Shown: piece after piece, positions 28,974 through 37,268 of the stretch
Position numbering within the stretch: the first letter of the stretch is position 1
Layout of the letters: each line of letters opens with the position of its first letter
Assembly (NCBI GenBank): GCA_025980435.1
Contig: JAICXK010000013.1
Location: 1-41,645 of the forward strand
DNA length: 41,645 bases
Origin: Bryobacteraceae bacterium
Lineage (GTDB): Bacteria > Acidobacteriota > Terriglobia > Bryobacterales > Bryobacteraceae
Reading direction: 5' to 3'
The notes under the pieces: model-generated
What the model was told of the DNA's origin: nothing
What the model saw: the letters and a program-made list of their open reading frames with translations, nothing else
The model's database searches: none
Translations under genes and position numbers: made by a program

Positions 28974-29240
28974 CTACGCCGTTGCGGTCTTTGTAGCCGG
29001 TTTCCCGAAGCCCGCGAAGTTTGTCGCGTTCAGCGCCGCTACCGTGGAATCGATCAGGCTGGAGATCCCGGCCACATGTGATTCCGGAACCGCTTCGCCA
29101 ACTGCCGCGCCAGCCTGCACCGCCGCGAGAACCACGGCCTTCTTGGTTGCGCCAGAAGCGCCCTGTAACGCTGTTTCAACTGAGATGACGCCCTGAATTA
29201 CAAAGGGCAGATACTTGATCACGGATACGAGCCAGTTCAT
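28974..29240 (-). CDS. Small membrane-linked protein, last late gene, 88 aa
   Basis: N-terminal hydrophobic segment (WLVSVIKYLPFVIQGVISVE) followed by an Ala-rich helical part (SGATKKAVVLAAVQAGAAVG; HVAGISSLIDSTVAALNATN). The layout resembles small holin-associated or head-tail accessory proteins at the end of phage lysis regions, but no family is certain. No terminator lies in the 10-bp gap to the converging early block. Confidence 0.5.
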   Translation of the reverse strand: MNWLVSVIKYLPFVIQGVISVETALQGASGATKKAVVLAAVQAGAAVGEAVPESHVAGISSLIDSTVAALNATNFAGFGKPATKTATA

Positions 29241-29269
29241 GTGTTTTGTTACCTTTCCGGTACAGGATA

Positions 29270-29560
29270 TCAGGATTTCAGTTTCGGCGTCACGCTGATG
29301 TCGAACCCATTCGAGAACGCCTTGAAGGTTTGCAGGATTCCAATCGCCACGTCGATGCGCTGAAGGATGGGATCTTCCGCCGCCTTCACGTTTGCCGCCA
29401 GGTCCGCCGCTGTCTTTGCTTCAAGAGTCGCCGCGTGGTCAGAGAGTTGGGAGATTGCCCCTGTGACCACTGCGGATTCTTCCGGCCCGAGAGATGCAAC
29501 GATGGTGCCGAGCTTATCGGCGATGCCGTTGAGGTCTGTACCTGTGGGAAGGCCGAGCAT
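29270..29560 (-). CDS. Helical hypothetical protein, 96 aa
   Basis: Almost all helix (NGIADKLGTIVASLGPEESA; AISQLSDHAATLEAKTAADL; RIDVAIGILQTFKAFSNGF). The start overlaps the previous stop as TGATG. No Cys, TM or catalytic motif. Function unknown. Confidence 0.55.
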   Translation of the reverse strand: MLGLPTGTDLNGIADKLGTIVASLGPEESAVVTGAISQLSDHAATLEAKTAADLAANVKAAEDPILQRIDVAIGILQTFKAFSNGFDISVTPKLKS

Positions 29561-29799
29561 CAGACGGCCTTCGAAATATCCGGTACGCCAGCGGCGAGGA
29601 CCGCTTTCACGTCATCGACATGCAGGCATTCCGCGAGATTCGGGCACGGATCGTTTGGCAACGTCGGTGCCAGTTTGCCATTGCATGTGTCATTTCCCGC
29701 CACGGCGTCATACAGAATTCCAACGACCGGTGGACCATAACTACCGATCAGGAGAACCTTGTCGCCATTTTTCGCTTCACGTCCGTTTTTATAGTGCAT
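29560..29799 (-). CDS. Conserved phage hypothetical, 79 aa
   Basis: Opening MHYKNGREAKNGDKVLLIGS and later AGNDTCNGKLAPTLPND and CLHVDDVKAVL, a beta-rich pattern found in many phage proteins of unknown role near endolysin genes (NGREA..GD.V ... GND.CNG ... DCLH.DD). Two or three conserved Cys. Overlaps the next gene as TGATG. Confidence 0.65.
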   Translation of the reverse strand: MHYKNGREAKNGDKVLLIGSYGPPVVGILYDAVAGNDTCNGKLAPTLPNDPCPNLAECLHVDDVKAVLAAGVPDISKAV

Positions 29800-29808
29800 A
29801 CTTTCCTT

Positions 29809-30009
29809 TCACTGAAACCTCCGCGATACCGCCAGCGGAACATCTGCGCCGTCAAGAAACCGAACGGTTTCGCCGCGCCCCTTGGTCCATACCCACTCCG
29901 AATCGCAACCATCGCAACGATAATGAGTCGCTGGCGTGGACGGATGCGGATACCGCACGATAGGGCACGCCTCCGATTCCATCTCGGTCCTGCAATTTGG
30001 GCACGTCAT
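29809..30009 (-). CDS. Zinc-ribbon protein, 66 aa
   Basis: CPNCRTEMESEACPIVRYPH followed by YRCDGCDSEWVWTKGRG gives a clear CxxC...CxxC zinc ribbon. The tail is basic and hydrophobic. The ATG overlaps the stop of the preceding signal-peptide protein. Function unknown. Confidence 0.6.
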   Translation of the reverse strand: MTCPNCRTEMESEACPIVRYPHPSTPATHYRCDGCDSEWVWTKGRGETVRFLDGADVPLAVSRRFQ

Positions 30010-30203
30010 TTGCCGGTCTTCTTTTTCTTCATCCGCGCCACTTCCGATTTGAGCGTCTTCGCGAATTTCTTCGGGTGCAGCACATGCGGCACGACGTTAC
30101 TCGCGATGGTCGATGCTGCGGCAAGCTGCTGGATCGATACCGTGACCGCCCCGATGGGTTGCCAGAATCCGAAGATCGCGACAAACAGAAGAGTGCGGCG
30201 CAT
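30006..30203 (-). CDS. Small exported protein, 65 aa
   Basis: Starts MRRTLLFVAIFGFWQPIGAV, a Sec-type signal peptide (basic n-region, hydrophobic core, small residues at GA). The mature part has a helix (SIQQLAAASTIASNVVPHVL) and a Lys-rich C-terminus (MKKKKTGK). A GTG three codons earlier is also in frame. Placed directly after the lysozyme, it could be a spanin-like or periplasmic lysis protein, but lacks the usual coiled coil and lipobox. Confidence 0.5.
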   Translation of the reverse strand: MRRTLLFVAIFGFWQPIGAVTVSIQQLAAASTIASNVVPHVLHPKKFAKTLKSEVARMKKKKTGK

Positions 30204-30216
30204 TACGGTCACGATA

Positions 30217-30672
30217 TCACGAAACTGGCTGAAGAAACAGCGCTTGCTCGGCCATGCGGCGCTTCAGGAGACCCGCGCTTGCCTGCCCTGCGATGATGTC
30301 CCATTTCGGAAACTCTGCTGCTGCGATGGAATACGCCCCAGCATTCAGGGTTCGGAGCATCGTGGAGTTTCGCAGCCGTCCACTTCCTTCGTTGAAAGTA
30401 AAACTCGCCAAGGCATCAAACTGGTTCTGATTCAGCGGAACTTTCACCAGCGAATTGACCGGGGCTTCGCCAACTTCCGCGACGTCTTCAACCAGCCACG
30501 CATCGGCCTGTTCCTGAGTGCAAACATCCCCCTCTTTGACGCCGCGCGTGTGGCCCCAGCCAATAGTCCATATTCCGTTGCCGTCCTGATAAGCCTGAAG
30601 CTTGCAACCTTCGCAACTTTTGATGAGGGCTATACCGTTCGGGCTGGTGGTCACGATTGCAGAAACTCCCAT
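30217..30672 (-). CDS. Endolysin, T4/P22-type lysozyme (GH24)
   Basis: 151-residue muramidase. The catalytic region IKSCEGCKLQAYQDGNGIWT then IGWGHT has Glu21 as the likely acid and the conserved Asp/Thr part (ExxxLxAYxDxxGxxTIGxGHT). The C-terminal half (LNQNQFDALASFTFNEGSGR; LLKRRMAEQALFLQ) matches the family end. No signal peptide, so a holin should release it. The start overlaps the preceding exonuclease gene. Confidence 0.88.
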   Translation of the reverse strand: MGVSAIVTTSPNGIALIKSCEGCKLQAYQDGNGIWTIGWGHTRGVKEGDVCTQEQADAWLVEDVAEVGEAPVNSLVKVPLNQNQFDALASFTFNEGSGRLRNSTMLRTLNAGAYSIAAAEFPKWDIIAGQASAGLLKRRMAEQALFLQPVS

Positions 30673-31175
30673 GCGATCTTATTCCACCGGGCATCAGCAA
30701 GTGCGTTGTGTTCGCCCTTGCCCTGTTCCGGCAACTTCGGATTTCCCTTATCATCGCAGAGTTGCTTGATGTCGCGGCAGTACATCGGAAACCCCTTCGG
30801 GAGATCCATCATCGTGCCGAAAATCTGACAGAACACAACCCAGTCGTAGGCGGCGTAGTAGCCCCAGAATTCCGGCTTTTTAAGCAAGTACTCTTCCCGT
30901 TGAGACGGGCTCAGGTCATTTGGATTGACAGAGGAGTACGGATTAATGAACTCCTTGATGTCTTTCGCGATACGCCCGATAGATACCTTTCCGCCGGGTG
31001 CTTCAAGGTTGGCCAGAACATTATCCTTGACCCAATCGCTGGCATGGGAAGCATCGTACTCGCAACTGACGGCGTAGAATTCCCTGCCATCCCCGGATAC
31101 TATTCCGATGCTTATCAATTCAATCGGGCGCGCTGGTCCGCTCTCAATGAATTCCGTATCGATAAAATATCTCAC
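30651..31175 (-). CDS. DEDD-type 3'-5' exoribonuclease (Rv2179c-like)
   Basis: 174-residue protein with MRYFIDTEFIESG (first acidic pair, D6/E8), GYYAAYDWVVFCQIFG (middle Asp) and HNALADARWNK (HxxxxD end motif). This matches small RNase T-like exoribonucleases such as Rv2179c, found in mycobacteria and some phages. It probably trims or degrades RNA. It sits in the lysis region rather than with the early genes. It overlaps the lysozyme start and the previous gene. Confidence 0.8.
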   Translation of the reverse strand: MRYFIDTEFIESGPARPIELISIGIVSGDGREFYAVSCEYDASHASDWVKDNVLANLEAPGGKVSIGRIAKDIKEFINPYSSVNPNDLSPSQREEYLLKKPEFWGYYAAYDWVVFCQIFGTMMDLPKGFPMYCRDIKQLCDDKGNPKLPEQGKGEHNALADARWNKIAWEFLQS

Positions 31176-31459
31176 GCCTGCTCCTCGGGTGCTGCTGGCT
31201 TCGGATCAGGAATCAGATTCAACGTCGGGACTGCTGGCACAGAAACTCCGGCTCGCGTTCTGCGCTCCCCGATTCTGCTGTTGCTCACCAGGTCCTGAAT
31301 GGTATCAAAGAATGCTCCCCACCACGGCTGGTCATCGTAAGGCGCAGGGCAATGCTTCATGTACTTGATGAACCCGACGCCGCCGCCCGTAACACCGATG
31401 GCCGCAAACCAAGCCGCAATGTGATTCCATGACCACTGAAGGATGGCTTGCCAGTTCAT
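31172..31459 (-). CDS. Small membrane protein, holin-like candidate, 95 aa
   Basis: The N-terminal ~32 residues contain amphipathic and hydrophobic helix (WQAILQWSWNHIAAWFAAIG, VTGGGVGFIKYM), then a soluble Pro-rich tail (VPTLNLIPDPKPAAPEEQA). It lies just upstream of the exonuclease and lysozyme genes. A single-helix holin or tail accessory is possible; not certain. Confidence 0.55.
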   Translation of the reverse strand: MNWQAILQWSWNHIAAWFAAIGVTGGGVGFIKYMKHCPAPYDDQPWWGAFFDTIQDLVSNSRIGERRTRAGVSVPAVPTLNLIPDPKPAAPEEQA

Positions 31460-31478
31460 GTGTTCTATCGTACCCTAA

Positions 31479-31613
31479 TTAACCCCGCGAGAGAAACTGA
31501 ATCGCGGCCCAAATGATGACCCCGCAAAGGATCATATAGAGTGCGAAATGCCCCGTCTGCTTTCCGATGGCCCGGCGTCTTTCTCTTCTCACGTCTGCGG
31601 GAGAGTGGATCAT
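31479..31613 (-). CDS. Single-TM micro-protein, 44 aa
   Basis: Starts MIHSPADVRRERRRAIGKQ, a very basic soluble N-terminus, followed by one hydrophobic helix (HFALYMILCGVIIWAAIQFL). The ATG overlaps the glycosidase stop. Size and N-in topology fit a pinholin-like or accessory lysis protein, but only by shape. Confidence 0.5.
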   Translation of the reverse strand: MIHSPADVRRERRRAIGKQTGHFALYMILCGVIIWAAIQFLSRG

Positions 31614-33622
31614 TGAACGCCCTGCTGCGTGCTTGGCACTACCGGGCCATAATTGATGACCGTTCCATGCTGCGTCTGTGTTGCGCCATTCAGGAAGAAC
31701 CGCGTGGGAACGCCCAGCGCAGAGAACACGCCTCCACTTAGCCCGCACTGCACATAGAATCCGCCATTGTCTCCACCGGCCGCCGTGAAATACAGGCGGT
31801 ACCCAGTGATGGGGCTATAAGTCATATATGGAGATTCGTAGTTACCCGACAGGATAAGGGTTGCGCCACTGTATGGACCCCCAATGGCTGATGCCGACAT
31901 GTAGTTCAGCGACGTATTGGCAATCGCATAGAAAAGGTAGTACGTGCTGCCGACCTTGAAGATCATCCCGTCATAGCACTGTGATGAGTAGGGGCAGATG
32001 ATTGTCGCTGCCGACCAGGAAGACAGATTAGAAAGCGATGCTGACAAAAGGGAGACTCCGTAGCTCGATACCGGAGTGCTCACAGTCATGTAGAGGGTCG
32101 TTGGGGCCGATGGGTCCCAGAAGAACGTCGGCGCGTAAGCGGGCTGCGATGCAATGACCGGAACGTGTGCGAGAAATGCCAGATTGCTCAGGGATGTTCC
32201 GGTATAGAGCGTGACCGTTGATATGTTACTAGTGGTGTTGTCGTTGTAGACCATCGCCACGGTACCGCCCACGTTGACGACGGACGGATCGCGGACCCCG
32301 GTAATGGTCGGGACGGTCTGCGAATACGCACTCCAGTTGATGCCGTCCACGGATTGCGTGACCTCAAAGGATTGTGTGACGGCAGGGAATGTGGATTCCA
32401 AATAGAACTCGGTCTTTGGCCCTGATGTGCTATTCAGTTGCAGGGGCTGCGAGAGCGTAGTACTCGTATCGGCGATTGTTGCTGCGCCACCAGTAGCCCC
32501 AATGGTCAGGGTAGCCGTGGCTGACGTATTTGTGGTGACGGTCGGGGTTCCGAGCGAAGCGCCGGTACTCCCCGAGATCGAGAACAGGCCCGCCGCCGTT
32601 TCGGATGACCAAATCGTATTAGTTCCGGTGAAAGTGACCGTCGTTGACGTGGTGGTATTGGGAACCCCGAGCGTAATCGAGAACCCCGGCGCGGCCACCG
32701 TGATGGGAACGCTGTTCACGCCGTCGCTGATAGTCAGAGAACCGACCCCTCCACCCGTCGTGATTACCAACGTTGCCGCAGTCGTGGATGACACATTCTG
32801 CGATACTTTCGTCACCCCGGTTACGCCGGTAGCAGTGAACGTAGTCAAACCGGTCCATGCAGTTCCGAAACCGGTAAGCGTCAATGTAATATTCCCTGCA
32901 TGGCTTGATGGAATCAGGGACGGAGAGACGGAAAGCGGTGGCGGGGCATATTTCAACGCGACTATCGCAGCGGCCCAGGATGATGCTGTTGTGGCCGTTG
33001 TCCATCCCGTTGAATACGAACCAGAAGAACCCACCACCTCATAGGCAACAGCATTCGTGGAGTTTGGGCTGGTGATCGCGGAAAACGAATTGATCGGCCC
33101 AGCCGTGATGTTTCTTCGCCCGATGCTTGCGGCGAATATGATATCGTTGGCAACGCTGGCCGCAACGCTGCCGGTTGTGATTGTCGTCGAAGAGGTGCTG
33201 AAATTTCCATTCACGGCATCCGCTGTGCATCCGCCAGTACCGGAGAATTCGGCGACGGTTGCATTGAGGGTCGCATAGCCGGCGGTCGTATCGTCCACCT
33301 CGATGCTGTTAGCGCCTCCGCTGTTTACAACTCCGCACCAGATCTCTGAATCCGAGACACTACCCGTATTGTTCGCGCGAGTCAGGAATGAAAATGTAAC
33401 CCCACTTGCAACTATTCCGGTTATAACTTCCCCAGCCGATGGACCCCAGATCGCAGCCGAAATCAATAGCACATTGCCGGTCGTATAGTTGTTTCCGAGA
33501 GTAACCACCACGCTGCCAGCGCCTGATCCATCCTTTGCATTGCCGCTCTGAACCAGCGTCGGAGCCGCGCAAAACGACAAGATAGGGAACAGAAGGCCGA
33601 GGACGATGTTTCTTAATTGCAC
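31610..33622 (-). CDS. Exported multidomain protein with GH43-like beta-propeller
   Basis: 670-residue GTG-started protein. Signal peptide MQLRNIVLGLLFPILSFCA. Residues ~25-225 form a beta-rich N-terminal domain; ~228-395 two Ig-like (IPT/TIG-type) repeats, starting LSVSPSLIPSSHAGNITLTL. Residues ~405-660 look like a five-bladed glycosidase propeller: RDPSV (D445), YAPTFFWDP (~497-503), YDGMIFKVGSTYYLFYA (D551), NYESPYM (E597) and QHGTV (His652), matching acid/base positions of GH43-type enzymes. Probably cuts a host polysaccharide. Substrate unknown. Confidence 0.7.
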   Translation of the reverse strand: MQLRNIVLGLLFPILSFCAAPTLVQSGNAKDGSGAGSVVVTLGNNYTTGNVLLISAAIWGPSAGEVITGIVASGVTFSFLTRANNTGSVSDSEIWCGVVNSGGANSIEVDDTTAGYATLNATVAEFSGTGGCTADAVNGNFSTSSTTITTGSVAASVANDIIFAASIGRRNITAGPINSFSAITSPNSTNAVAYEVVGSSGSYSTGWTTATTASSWAAAIVALKYAPPPLSVSPSLIPSSHAGNITLTLTGFGTAWTGLTTFTATGVTGVTKVSQNVSSTTAATLVITTGGGVGSLTISDGVNSVPITVAAPGFSITLGVPNTTTSTTVTFTGTNTIWSSETAAGLFSISGSTGASLGTPTVTTNTSATATLTIGATGGAATIADTSTTLSQPLQLNSTSGPKTEFYLESTFPAVTQSFEVTQSVDGINWSAYSQTVPTITGVRDPSVVNVGGTVAMVYNDNTTSNISTVTLYTGTSLSNLAFLAHVPVIASQPAYAPTFFWDPSAPTTLYMTVSTPVSSYGVSLLSASLSNLSSWSAATIICPYSSQCYDGMIFKVGSTYYLFYAIANTSLNYMSASAIGGPYSGATLILSGNYESPYMTYSPITGYRLYFTAAGGDNGGFYVQCGLSGGVFSALGVPTRFFLNGATQTQHGTVINYGPVVPSTQQGVQ

Positions 33623-34170
33623 GTGAGCGTCCCTGTAACAGTGGAGACCGATCCGCTGACGGCGGTTACGGCCATTACGATCATGTCTCCCGCCGATACC
33701 GTCGTTGTCGTGAAATCACTTAGCGTTGTCGATGCGACCGCTGTGCCGGTCGCGATAGATACGCCGCTCGTGTTGATGGAGTTCGCGGAAGTGGGAACCG
33801 CCGTCCCTGTTGCAATTTTCCAGAATTTCACTGTTGCCGTGCCTGAATCGCCGGATAAAAACGCCAGCGACCAGCCCGCGATTGTGCATGAGCGCACGGC
33901 CCGTATTGTTGCAGAAATCGAAGCCGTTGTTATGGTGGCATTCTGACCACCCGCCACAAGCGTAATTCCCTGAATTCCGGCAGGTCCGGTTGGCCCAACG
34001 GCCCCGGTAGCGCCAGTCGGCCCCGTAGCGCCAGTAGGTCCGCTGGCCCCGGCCGCTCCGGAAGCACCCGGCAATCCAACAGGAGAGGGCCGCTGGGCCT
34101 GTAACTGCCAGGCCGTGAAGCATATCCCCAGCACCACAACCGCGATTGAGAACTTCTCTATGCGGCGCAT
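33613..34170 (-). CDS. Exported collagen-like protein
   Basis: 185-residue protein with signal peptide (RRIEKFSIAVVVLGICFTAW ... LQAQ), then 12 Gly-X-Y triplets at residues ~32-67 (GLPGASGAAGASGPTGATG ...), then a beta-rich C-terminal domain (residues 68-185) that could trimerise (TAVASTTLSDFTTTTVSAGD). Collagen-like fibres occur in many phage tails, but not usually behind a signal peptide. The TAA overlaps the previous and next genes. Function unknown; an extended spacer is likely. Confidence 0.75.
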   Translation of the reverse strand: MRRIEKFSIAVVVLGICFTAWQLQAQRPSPVGLPGASGAAGASGPTGATGPTGATGAVGPTGPAGIQGITLVAGGQNATITTASISATIRAVRSCTIAGWSLAFLSGDSGTATVKFWKIATGTAVPTSANSINTSGVSIATGTAVASTTLSDFTTTTVSAGDMIVMAVTAVSGSVSTVTGTLTCN

Positions 34171-34679
34171 TAGTGCTGCTCCACCGGGTAAAACGAAATA
34201 TTGACTGTGCCGGTAATCGATCCAATTGAGATGTGCAGGTTTGAGGTTGTCCCGCTGGTCGAAAGATTAAACTGACTGAGGTCAATCGGGTAATCCTGCC
34301 CCGCTCCGATGTTGATCACCCGCAGAGTGGTGCAGGAAGAGGCATTGGAGGCCGTCCAGAACGTCACCGACGCTGCTGGCACGTTGGGAACGATGCTGAC
34401 CACCGAACCCGCCGTGGCGCTCGCCGGGGTGGTGCAGTTGCGGGAGATCGTGGCTACGCAAGCGACCGAACAATAGACGTCGGCTCCCACCGGAGGCATA
34501 CCGGGAGAGAGTGGGAAGCTGCCGGGGAAGGCGACTGGCGCCGCGTTCGTCGCCGGTTGCTGAAGGGTTGCTGCCGTACCGGCACCGGAAAGACTGACGT
34601 TGCCGGTGGTGGCGATGTAATTCACCGTCTGTTGTCCGAAGGCGGGCAGCGCGGCGAGGATGAGGAATAGCGTTTTCAT
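34170..34679 (-). CDS. Small secreted protein, 169 aa
   Basis: The start MKTLFLILAALPAFGQQ is chosen for AAGGAG 6 nt upstream; it is a clean Sec signal peptide (AFGQQ cleavage). The mature part is Ser/Thr/Val/Pro-rich and beta-rich (SLSGAGTAATLQQPATNAAP; CSVACVATISRNCTTPASAT) with Cys pairs. No enzymatic motif. Located between the tailspike and the collagen-like gene. Perhaps a baseplate or surface-adhesion domain. Confidence 0.65.
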   Translation of the reverse strand: MKTLFLILAALPAFGQQTVNYIATTGNVSLSGAGTAATLQQPATNAAPVAFPGSFPLSPGMPPVGADVYCSVACVATISRNCTTPASATAGSVVSIVPNVPAASVTFWTASNASSCTTLRVINIGAGQDYPIDLSQFNLSTSGTTSNLHISIGSITGTVNISFYPVEQH

Positions 34680-34743
34680 TGGTGCTCCTTTGGCTCGGGT
34701 GGACATTGATTCTCTCTCAGAAGGAATGGATTCAGGTTCAGTT

Positions 34744-34929
34744 CTATTGCGGGGGAGTAGGCATTATCTCGGCGTGATCGTGGCCGCGTTCTGCTGGCTT
34801 GCCACTGCTGCCGCCAATGCCTGTTGTGCGGGCCGCCACGCTCGCTGGCGCATGGCGCAGGAGGGCCTGACTGACGAGTTGATTGACGACCATTGTAGCC
34901 GTAAGTGCTGTACTTGCTGAAGGTGTCAT
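34744..34929 (-). CDS. Possible small ORF, 61 aa
   Basis: Ala/Thr/Pro-rich ORF (MTPSASTALTATMVVNQLVS ...) between the tailspike and the secreted protein, with a weak GAGAG RBS. It partly fills a gap of about 270 bp. It could be a shadow of a non-coding spacer. No family recognised. Confidence 0.35.
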   Translation of the reverse strand: MTPSASTALTATMVVNQLVSQALLRHAPASVAARTTGIGGSSGKPAERGHDHAEIMPTPPQ

Positions 34930-34952
34930 TTATTCTCTCAGGAGAAATAGAT

Positions 34953-37268
34953 TCAGTTTACAATCCAGTAATTAAAGCACCCAGGGTTGGTGACGAAGGC
35001 GCTCGGCACCTCAATTTCAAATAAAACAGCGCCAGAAGTGGCTCGTCCAAAAATAACTGGAGCTTCTGGTGTTGTGTTGCATGTGACGCTCAACAGAGTT
35101 CCAGTCAAGACAGAGGTGTCCTGTTGAACAAAAATCTCACTGCCAGAATGAACTGCTGTCGTGAGTACGCCGCCAATAGTCTGACCGGCTGTTAGGATAA
35201 ATGTCCCGGCTGCTGCCGCCCCACATTGAGCGAAGCCTCCAGACACAACTCCTGTAATGCAGTTTGGGCTTGTGGCGTAGCTTGTAAATGTAGCAGATGG
35301 ACTCGATGAAGATGTCCATTGTGGAACCACAACAGTTGGAGTTCCAGTGACTGATCCAAATCCACTGGAATTGATCGCTACCGTAAAGGTCGTTCCGCCT
35401 GTATTCGTCACCGACTGGACGCCGTTCAATGCGGCCCATGTGCCCGTATAGCCAGCGATATATGCCTTCCCTGTTGAGGGAGCGGAACTTGTTGTTAGCG
35501 TCGTGGTGGCTCCGCCAGTGGTCACGGTTATCGATTGCGGCGTTCCGCTGACACAGTACTGAATTGTCGAAGACTGACTTGATCCGGTGGGGATGAAGGC
35601 AATTTCTCCGGGGTATGTGCAGGCTCCGGTTGGGTTGCTTGGGTATATTGTCAGCGGGATCTGGCCGTAAGTCGTGGATATCCAGAACGAGGGCGTTCCT
35701 GACGGGTCTTGGCCTGTTCCGTATCCAATCGCGGACTGCGCCGACGGAGGATGATAACTGGAGCATGAGGCAGCCGGGGGCGCAATTGTAACCTGCGAGA
35801 TATCGGTAAATTGCATGGATGTCAGATCCCCACAAAACACAGAGTATCCGTTGAATGCTGCGGAAGACTCTTCCAGATCGCCGAGCGGCCCCCAGTTACC
35901 ACCAGCCACAAGAGCATTGTCGGCTGCATCACCAAGGGAGACTGCAGGACCGCCGTCTCCTTCATACATTCCGCCAGTGTGGATATGTACCGAGCCATGC
36001 CACAGTTCCCCCCCGAGGGCGTTAGAGGTCGATGAGTGGTTATCGAACCGAATGCCGTTCTCATCACTGCCGGGGATCACATGAAAACCCCAGCCCCCGT
36101 TTTGACCTGTTGCCAGGTATTGAATTCTCATGAGATTATTGCTTCCGCTTAGAACAGCGGTCGTGTGCGTGTGGAGGATTGTACCGCTGACGGTTATGAC
36201 ATTACCGGACACGTTGCTGATTGGAAATTGTTCCGGGTTGGACCCGAAAGGATCAAGAGCGATTCCAGAGCACGGACCACTGCTGGCATAGTTGCAGATT
36301 CCGTTGTTGGTGATCGATCCAACGGTAATCGAATTAGAGGTCTGCGAGATTATGTTAGTGGATGGGCCGCCATACTGATTAAGAACCATCCCATCGCCCG
36401 CATGGCGAACTGAAGTTAGACGACTCCATGTTCCCTGCAATCCGAGGACACTGACGATTCCGTTAGTCGATGCTTTATTATTGCCGTCAAATGTAATTCC
36501 GTTGAGGGTTGCGTTTTCTGCGTAAATCGTCAGCAGTTGCGTGGGCGGGTTGGCTGCATACGCAACCAGGCCTCCTCCTCCCGCATTAAATCCTCCCGAC
36601 TGATTTGCCGTTATTGTGATTCCAGCATTCGCCGGATAGAGAAACAGGCCCGGCGCGGAAACGGCACAATTTTGATTATTTGGGAAATTCAGCGTTCCGC
36701 CGACTACGGCATCTATCGCTGCCTGTATCTTCGCCCTGTCGTCGGTAGTTCCGTCGCAAACCGCGCCGAAGTCGAGCACGTTGTAGGTTTGCCGCAACTT
36801 TGCCTGCACCGTCTCGGCAACTGCTCCAGTTCCCGATTGAAGGAATCCGACATGCGAAGATCCCGCCGAGCTGGCGAGAAGCGTTGCGAGGTTTGCTGCC
36901 GCAATGGCCGGATTGCAGACGTTATCCTGACTCCAGACCGTGACTGCGCCCGCATCCTTCAGGATGATTTTGTAGCAGACCGAACCCGAGGTCCAGATAC
37001 CCGTAATCGCGCCGGAGTTGCTAATAGCGTATCCCGCCGAATTGGTCTTCACCGGGTTGGGGAGTTGCGTTCCGAGCGTCGAATCCGTGTAAGCGGCGAG
37101 CGGTGTTGTCGTTCCCGCCGCATAAGTGTAGATTGAACAGTTATTGCAGGATTTGGCCGCCCCATTGCGCCCGTCGATGATCTGGTAGGGCGTAACAGTC
37201 AAAGGGTACTGCGCAAAGCACTCAAGCGCGGAAATCAGGATTAAAAAGCACAGCCTCATTCTGTTCAT
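34953..37268 (-). CDS. Tailspike, pectate-lyase type, with signal peptide
   Basis: 771-residue protein after the ejection genes, the place of P22 gp9. An N-terminal signal peptide (MNRMRLCFLILISALECFAQ) precedes a head/tail-attachment-like domain at ~21-118 (IYTYAAGTTTPLAAYTDSTL; GSVCYKIILKDAGAVTVWSQ). Then comes a right-handed beta-helix of the Pectate_lyase_3 type from ~162 (VLDFGAVCDGTTDDRAKIQA) to ~500, and a separate C-terminal domain. The ATG has AAGGA 8 nt upstream, so the signal peptide is likely translated. Probable host-surface polysaccharide depolymerase. Confidence 0.8.
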   Translation of the reverse strand: MNRMRLCFLILISALECFAQYPLTVTPYQIIDGRNGAAKSCNNCSIYTYAAGTTTPLAAYTDSTLGTQLPNPVKTNSAGYAISNSGAITGIWTSGSVCYKIILKDAGAVTVWSQDNVCNPAIAAANLATLLASSAGSSHVGFLQSGTGAVAETVQAKLRQTYNVLDFGAVCDGTTDDRAKIQAAIDAVVGGTLNFPNNQNCAVSAPGLFLYPANAGITITANQSGGFNAGGGGLVAYAANPPTQLLTIYAENATLNGITFDGNNKASTNGIVSVLGLQGTWSRLTSVRHAGDGMVLNQYGGPSTNIISQTSNSITVGSITNNGICNYASSGPCSGIALDPFGSNPEQFPISNVSGNVITVSGTILHTHTTAVLSGSNNLMRIQYLATGQNGGWGFHVIPGSDENGIRFDNHSSTSNALGGELWHGSVHIHTGGMYEGDGGPAVSLGDAADNALVAGGNWGPLGDLEESSAAFNGYSVFCGDLTSMQFTDISQVTIAPPAASCSSYHPPSAQSAIGYGTGQDPSGTPSFWISTTYGQIPLTIYPSNPTGACTYPGEIAFIPTGSSQSSTIQYCVSGTPQSITVTTGGATTTLTTSSAPSTGKAYIAGYTGTWAALNGVQSVTNTGGTTFTVAINSSGFGSVTGTPTVVVPQWTSSSSPSATFTSYATSPNCITGVVSGGFAQCGAAAAGTFILTAGQTIGGVLTTAVHSGSEIFVQQDTSVLTGTLLSVTCNTTPEAPVIFGRATSGAVLFEIEVPSAFVTNPGCFNYWIVN

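Noticed and set aside
32427-33044. 205-codon rightward ORF opposite the glycosidase
   Set aside because: Complement of Ser/Thr/Val-rich Ig-like repeats; low complexity and no RBS.
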